Shown: one piece after another, positions 60,431 through 64,000 of the stretch | Layout: the number at the start of each line of letters is the position of its first letter | Numbering within the stretch: the stretch's first letter is position 1 | Made by a program: the position numbers and the translations under genes | The notes under the pieces: model-generated | What the model was told of the DNA's origin: nothing | Databases searched by the model: none | What the model saw: only the letters and a program-made list of their open reading frames with translations | NCBI GenBank assembly: GCA_023091665.1 | Contig: JALJCQ010000012.1 | Location: 3,286,001-3,350,000 of the forward strand | Direction: 5' to 3' | DNA length: 64,000 bases | DNA from: Pythium myriotylum | Taxonomy: Eukaryota > Oomycota > Peronosporomycetes > Pythiales > Pythiaceae

Positions 60431-62566
60431 ATGCACGTCATCCCCGCGAAGCCAATCTCATCGCGCGAAAATCCGAGGCCCTCGATCATAGTCTCCTCGA
60501 GGCGCGCCCTCTCCACCTTCTACAGTAGCCTGGGCGCAACACGAACTCCATGCGTGGTCGAGCTATCGGTGTGGCAGTATCGAGCCGTCTGGTTTGCGAT
60601 TCTCTCTCTTCACGTGATGTCTGTTGTTTTCTTCTTTACTGCGACCAGCATGTTCGCGTATATCTTCAGGGCGAACCTCGAGTCTACCATTGATTTGCTC
60701 GGATCCAAAGTTGTAGACTTGCTTCCATGGGCTGTTGCAGTCAACGGCTTGCTCTTCATTCTTCACATAGGAATTGTCGTGATGTTTCTGGTCAGTTCGT
60801 TGCGCCATCGACGCGTCATCTTGGGAGTGACACGCTCAAGTGGACAAGTCTCACGTCAACATACCGTAGCTTCGCGCATCATGAGCAAGCCACTCACAAG
60901 ATCCGTTTCCCGTAGCTTCAGCAAAGTGTTCGGAAACAATGGGCTGCTTGGTATCGAAGGTGCACACTTCGATATTGTGCTTCGCCTCATGGGAATTGTT
61001 AAGGTCGGATCTCAGACGTATCAGGCATGGAAGCTCAGTCACCTAGTGCCAACGGTCTGGATAAATCGCATGTACGCACTTCTTATCATGGTGAGCTGCT
61101 GGAGTTCACCTATTTTGCATAAACTGCTGGGCCACCAGATTGCTATTCATCGTGTTCTCGGACTATCCCTCGACGCGGTGCCTGACTTTATCACGCTTGC
61201 AATATTCCCGACGGCGATATTCCTCCCGTACCAGCGGTCTTTTGATATAAGCTATGGTGACTTTCCTCCGACATATTACTATGACGACACATGGTACATT
61301 GACGCGATTGCAGAAAACCAGCAAGTGTTCGTTACCGGCATTTTCGACTTGGTGACCAAAGCAGTATCCCCTTTCTCTATGCTCTCATCGCTACTCGCCA
61401 TTCGCGGGTGCTTTGTGCTACGTTTTCCACGGAGTAATCGCGTGGCATTGACGAACACACAATCGGGAGACGAGGGCGGGAGAATTGTTGTTCGAACTCT
61501 GGTGCCGGGTATTAGTCCTCGTGAACTAATGAAATCGGCTGCAGAGAAGAGATTCTACCGCTTCTTTGATGTGATCTTTATTCTGTGGGGACTTGTCGTC
61601 GGAATTATCCACATCCATGCCACAGTCATTGCTGGAATCAGCGCTAATCCTGGATGTTATCTGAACTTGCGTCCGTGGCTCTCGACCACTTATTACTGCG
61701 CGGTTCTAGAAATCAATTGCGAGACACGGCCCCTGGACGGTGACGCTTTTCAGGGTTTTGGTGATAAGAGGTTGCGTGCATTGATCCTGGCAGGTTGCTC
61801 AGACCTCAATATTCCAGCAGCGCTCCAGAACCTGCCACAACTCGAAATGCTCAAAATCTACAACTCCTCCATCAGCTCATGGTCAGCCCAGGCCGCGCTC
61901 ACAGGCACCCACCACCCCCAGCTGGCACTCTTGTACATCGTCCGCACTAATTTCTCGGGTGGGAGACTTCCAGACGGCCTTTTGTCGGATGATTTTCCTC
62001 CGTCGCTCCAAGATATCGAGTTTTGCGTGACGAACCTGGAAGATTTGCCACTGGACGCACCGCTCAAGTGGAAATCCATCGGGTTTTTCTCGCTCGAGGC
62101 CACCAACTCAATCCAGCAAGTCCCACGCGCACTTTCCGACCTTCTTGTCTTTCGGCTCTCGCTCTCCGGCAACAACATTTCGTTTATTCCAGACCAAATC
62201 TTCGCGAATCAGGCCTTTGGCTCGTTGTCGCTGAGCGGAAATCCGTTAGCCAAGCTCCCTGACACCATCGGAAGTCTCAGTCAGCTGTATCGCATCCGGC
62301 TCGAGTTTACTGGGCTCGAGGTCTTGCCGTCGTGGATGCTTCGCGAGTCGTCGGTCGTCGCGGCCCAGGACACGTTCATAGAAGTCGTCGACGTCGAGCT
62401 CGGCGGTTCGCCTGTGTGCGAGCACTTGGGCAACCTGTCGACGAGTGAGTATTTTGCTGTGACCTGCGCACAAGTCACCCACGAGTCGACGGCGGTCGTG
62501 TATCCACTCGAGTTCGAAGACACGCTGCGCGCGACGAGACGAGCCTTCCTCTTGGAGGACGTGTAG
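60431..62566 (+). CDS. Multi-pass membrane protein with C-terminal leucine-rich repeats (711 aa)
   Basis: Start chosen at ATG 60431; the frame opens at 60392 only with TTG. Membrane segments: about 46-72 (YRAVWFAILSLHVMSVVFFF), 88-113 (LLPWAVAVNGLLFILHIGIVV), about 205-225 (YALLIMVSCWSSPIL), about 235-260 (DAVPDFITLAIFPTAIFLPY) and about 375-400 (FDVIFILWGLVVGIIHIHATVIAGI). The family core is GLLGIEGAHFDIV..SQTYQAWKLSHLVPTVWINRMY..YYDDTWYIDAIAENQQVF. From about 440, leucine-rich repeats follow (LRALILAGCSDLNIPAALQNLPQLEMLKI, SLSGNNISFIPDQIF, SLSGNPLAKLPDTIGSLSQLYRIRLEFTGLEVLP). Topology suggests a cell-surface or endomembrane receptor-like protein. No kinase is present. A paralogue follows at 63033. 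Confidence 0.88.
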   Translation: MHVIPAKPISSRENPRPSIIVSSRRALSTFYSSLGATRTPCVVELSVWQYRAVWFAILSLHVMSVVFFFTATSMFAYIFRANLESTIDLLGSKVVDLLPWAVAVNGLLFILHIGIVVMFLVSSLRHRRVILGVTRSSGQVSRQHTVASRIMSKPLTRSVSRSFSKVFGNNGLLGIEGAHFDIVLRLMGIVKVGSQTYQAWKLSHLVPTVWINRMYALLIMVSCWSSPILHKLLGHQIAIHRVLGLSLDAVPDFITLAIFPTAIFLPYQRSFDISYGDFPPTYYYDDTWYIDAIAENQQVFVTGIFDLVTKAVSPFSMLSSLLAIRGCFVLRFPRSNRVALTNTQSGDEGGRIVVRTLVPGISPRELMKSAAEKRFYRFFDVIFILWGLVVGIIHIHATVIAGISANPGCYLNLRPWLSTTYYCAVLEINCETRPLDGDAFQGFGDKRLRALILAGCSDLNIPAALQNLPQLEMLKIYNSSISSWSAQAALTGTHHPQLALLYIVRTNFSGGRLPDGLLSDDFPPSLQDIEFCVTNLEDLPLDAPLKWKSIGFFSLEATNSIQQVPRALSDLLVFRLSLSGNNISFIPDQIFANQAFGSLSLSGNPLAKLPDTIGSLSQLYRIRLEFTGLEVLPSWMLRESSVVAAQDTFIEVVDVELGGSPVCEHLGNLSTSEYFAVTCAQVTHESTAVVYPLEFEDTLRATRRAFLLEDV

Positions 62567-63032
62567 CCATTCGGTTCTAATAGAATACTATTCGACCGGG
62601 TCTAATTGGAAGTGAGTTTAAAATCCGTATCGGTTTTAATAGAATCAAATCGACTAACCTCTTTTAAAACCGATCCCATTGCTTGAAAATCCCTCCAAAA
62701 TGCAGTATGGACGTCGCGAGTCTCGACTTTGCCGCGCTCTCTCGCCGCCGCTGCTGCCGCTCTCGGCCTCTCGCTTCGCCACCACATGAAAGTGCGTCTC
62801 GCGCATCTTCTGACACCTTTTTCTGCGCGTCGGGCGTTGTGTATGCCCCTCAGTGCGACCAAACGCCACGTCGTCAACTCGTCTCGACTGTCGCGCAAGC
62901 GCCACGGCGACGAGGCTCGCGGCGACCCAATCGACCATGCTCTAGTGGTGAGACAGCCAAGATATTGAATTGATCTATTTTGGGGGAGGAAGACGCGCGC
63001 GACGAGAGATCACAGAAGCCCCTCAGTGGGAA
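62567..63032. other. Intergenic between the two membrane paralogues
   Basis: A repeated TTTTAATAGAAT-type word (62575-62650) and a GC-rich stretch with open frames on both strands (62654-62973) that I take as composition. No clear core promoter motif. Confidence 0.35.
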
Positions 63033-64000
63033 ATGGCGACCGTTCATCCCGAGCCGAGTCCTCGCCGAGGCCTGGTTTGCGTGGTCAAGCTGGCGCCGAG
63101 GCCGTTCGCGTGCGTGTGGGCTGTTATCGTGACGCTCCACGCGCTATCCGGGGCCTTTGCCTTCGCGGTGGCCTATCTGCACTACTACATTCTGCGAGCA
63201 GATCAGGACGATTTACTCGAGCTGTTAGGAAGCCACGTGATTAGCTTCTTCCCGTGGGTCATCGCGCTGTATTCAATTGTCGGGATCTTGCACGTCGTGC
63301 TCATCGCTACGATACTACGAAACTCTGTTTCGGATCGACAGCTTTCGTTCCGATCGAGAAGCCCGGCTGCATACCTCTTAAAGACACGTCTCGCTGCATC
63401 GCGAGGAGCCCGCTGTCGTATCAGACACGCAGCATCTCCGTTCTTCCGTGTCTTTGGGCGGAGAGGCCTGTTTGGAATCGAAGGTGCTTATTTTGAGACG
63501 GTGCATCGTGTTGTGGAGATTGTCGAGAACGCGGCTCAAACTTACCAGGCCTGGAAGCTGAGTCACCTCGTCCCTACAATCTGGATTAACCGCATGTACG
63601 CACTCGTGATCGTGTCCAGCTGCTGGAGTACTCCGCTGGTCCATTTTTTCGCCGGTAACCGGTTTGTTCTGCATCGTGTTTTGTCTCGTAGTCTGGACAC
63701 TGTGCTCGACTTCGTGGCGCTCACGGTATTCCCTTTGGCGATCTTCGCCCCCTACGCGCGTGCGTTTGATCCAGGATATGGTGATTCTCCCATAACATTG
63801 TACTACGAAGACACTTGGTACATCAATGCCGTCGCCGAGAATCAGCAGGTATTCCCACTTGATGCACTTGATCTGGTCACGAAGTTTCTTCCGTGTCTGT
63901 CAGTCTTGATTTCGCTCCGGACTGTGTCGAGATGTTTCGAGACACGACCATCCTCGCCCCGACCAATATCTGTCGCTCCTTTACCGTTCCCCGTTCAGAG
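63033..64000 (+). CDS. Multi-pass membrane LRR-family paralogue, N-terminal part (window edge)
   Basis: ATG at 63033 opens a frame with no stop to the window end (322 complete codons). Segments CVWAVIVTLHALSGAFAFAV and FFPWVIALYSIVGILHVVLI are membrane spans. The family core is strongly conserved with the upstream gene: RGLFGIEGAYFETV, AQTYQAWKLSHLVPTIWINRMYALVIVSSCWSTP, GDSPITLYYEDTWYINAVAENQQVF, DLVTKF. The leucine-rich repeats would lie beyond 64000. Head-to-tail order with the 60431 gene points to tandem duplication. Confidence 0.85.
   Translation, partial: MATVHPEPSPRRGLVCVVKLAPRPFACVWAVIVTLHALSGAFAFAVAYLHYYILRADQDDLLELLGSHVISFFPWVIALYSIVGILHVVLIATILRNSVSDRQLSFRSRSPAAYLLKTRLAASRGARCRIRHAASPFFRVFGRRGLFGIEGAYFETVHRVVEIVENAAQTYQAWKLSHLVPTIWINRMYALVIVSSCWSTPLVHFFAGNRFVLHRVLSRSLDTVLDFVALTVFPLAIFAPYARAFDPGYGDSPITLYYEDTWYINAVAENQQVFPLDALDLVTKFLPCLSVLISLRTVSRCFETRPSSPRPISVAPLPFPVQ

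Noticed and set aside
62654..62973. Open frames on both strands before the second membrane gene
   Set aside because: GC-rich composition without domains. An upstream exon could not be joined in a convincing way.

Overview
The window looks like a repeat-rich, gene-poor stretch of an oomycete (Peronosporales-like) nuclear genome. The support is: short introns of 51-77 nt with GT..AG ends; start regions carrying a TCATTYYNCAWTTT-like motif, which is the oomycete Inr/FPR core promoter as I remember it; a tandem LRR multi-pass membrane protein family of a kind I know from oomycetes; and Mutator-like (MULE) transposases with a Ulp1 protease tail. I do not assign a species.

Layout. 0-4.6 kb: a small three-exon gene of unknown function (minus), a pogo/CENPB-type helix-turn-helix protein joined to a Ulp1 cysteine protease (plus, broken by one base in a T7 run), a repeat-gene fragment, and a decayed GH17-ricin lectin gene. 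5.0-14.4 kb: one MULE-Ulp1 transposase gene (minus, three introns), cut in two by a 5,019-bp Ty1/copia element with 272-bp LTRs and a perfect ACGCC target duplication. 15-21 kb: a compound microsatellite inside an inverted repeat, then two genes (A, B) of a secreted protein family. 23-25.4 kb: a six-exon ankyrin gene and a C2-like relic. 25.4-29.6 kb: no convincing genes, two hairpins. 29.7-32.9 kb: family members C and D, facing each other and fused tail to tail by a rearrangement. 34-35 kb: a MULE-derived TIR element with a 10-bp target duplication. 35.2-41.3 kb: a Ty3/gypsy element that has lost its 3' LTR and sits in a LINE-like RNase H gene. 42.5-44.2 kb: a pogo-like DNA transposon. 44.3-46.3 kb: intact family member E. 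46.9-49.2 kb: an 87-bp direct repeat, two adjacent perfect hairpins and a short deletion copy of the TIR element. 50.2-56.7 kb: a structurally complete Ty3/gypsy element with 488-bp LTRs and CGGAA target duplication, inserted in a dead LRR-membrane gene. 57.4-59.0 kb: an ankyrin-like solo-repeat gene. 60.4-64.0 kb: two LRR-membrane paralogues, the last cut by the window edge.

The most distinctive host content is the secreted family (A-E). Each member has a signal peptide, an Ala/Pro/Thr/Lys-rich linker of variable length, a seven-cysteine module with fixed spacing, a long helical middle and a C-terminal domain ending in a GTGGGSLL.W.P motif. The copies sit among transposons, share a core promoter and show signs of gene conversion and inversion. 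I cannot name a function for them. The transposon genes carry many point stops and frameshifts even though their LTRs are nearly identical, so most are recent but already inactive, unless some single-base indels are sequence errors.
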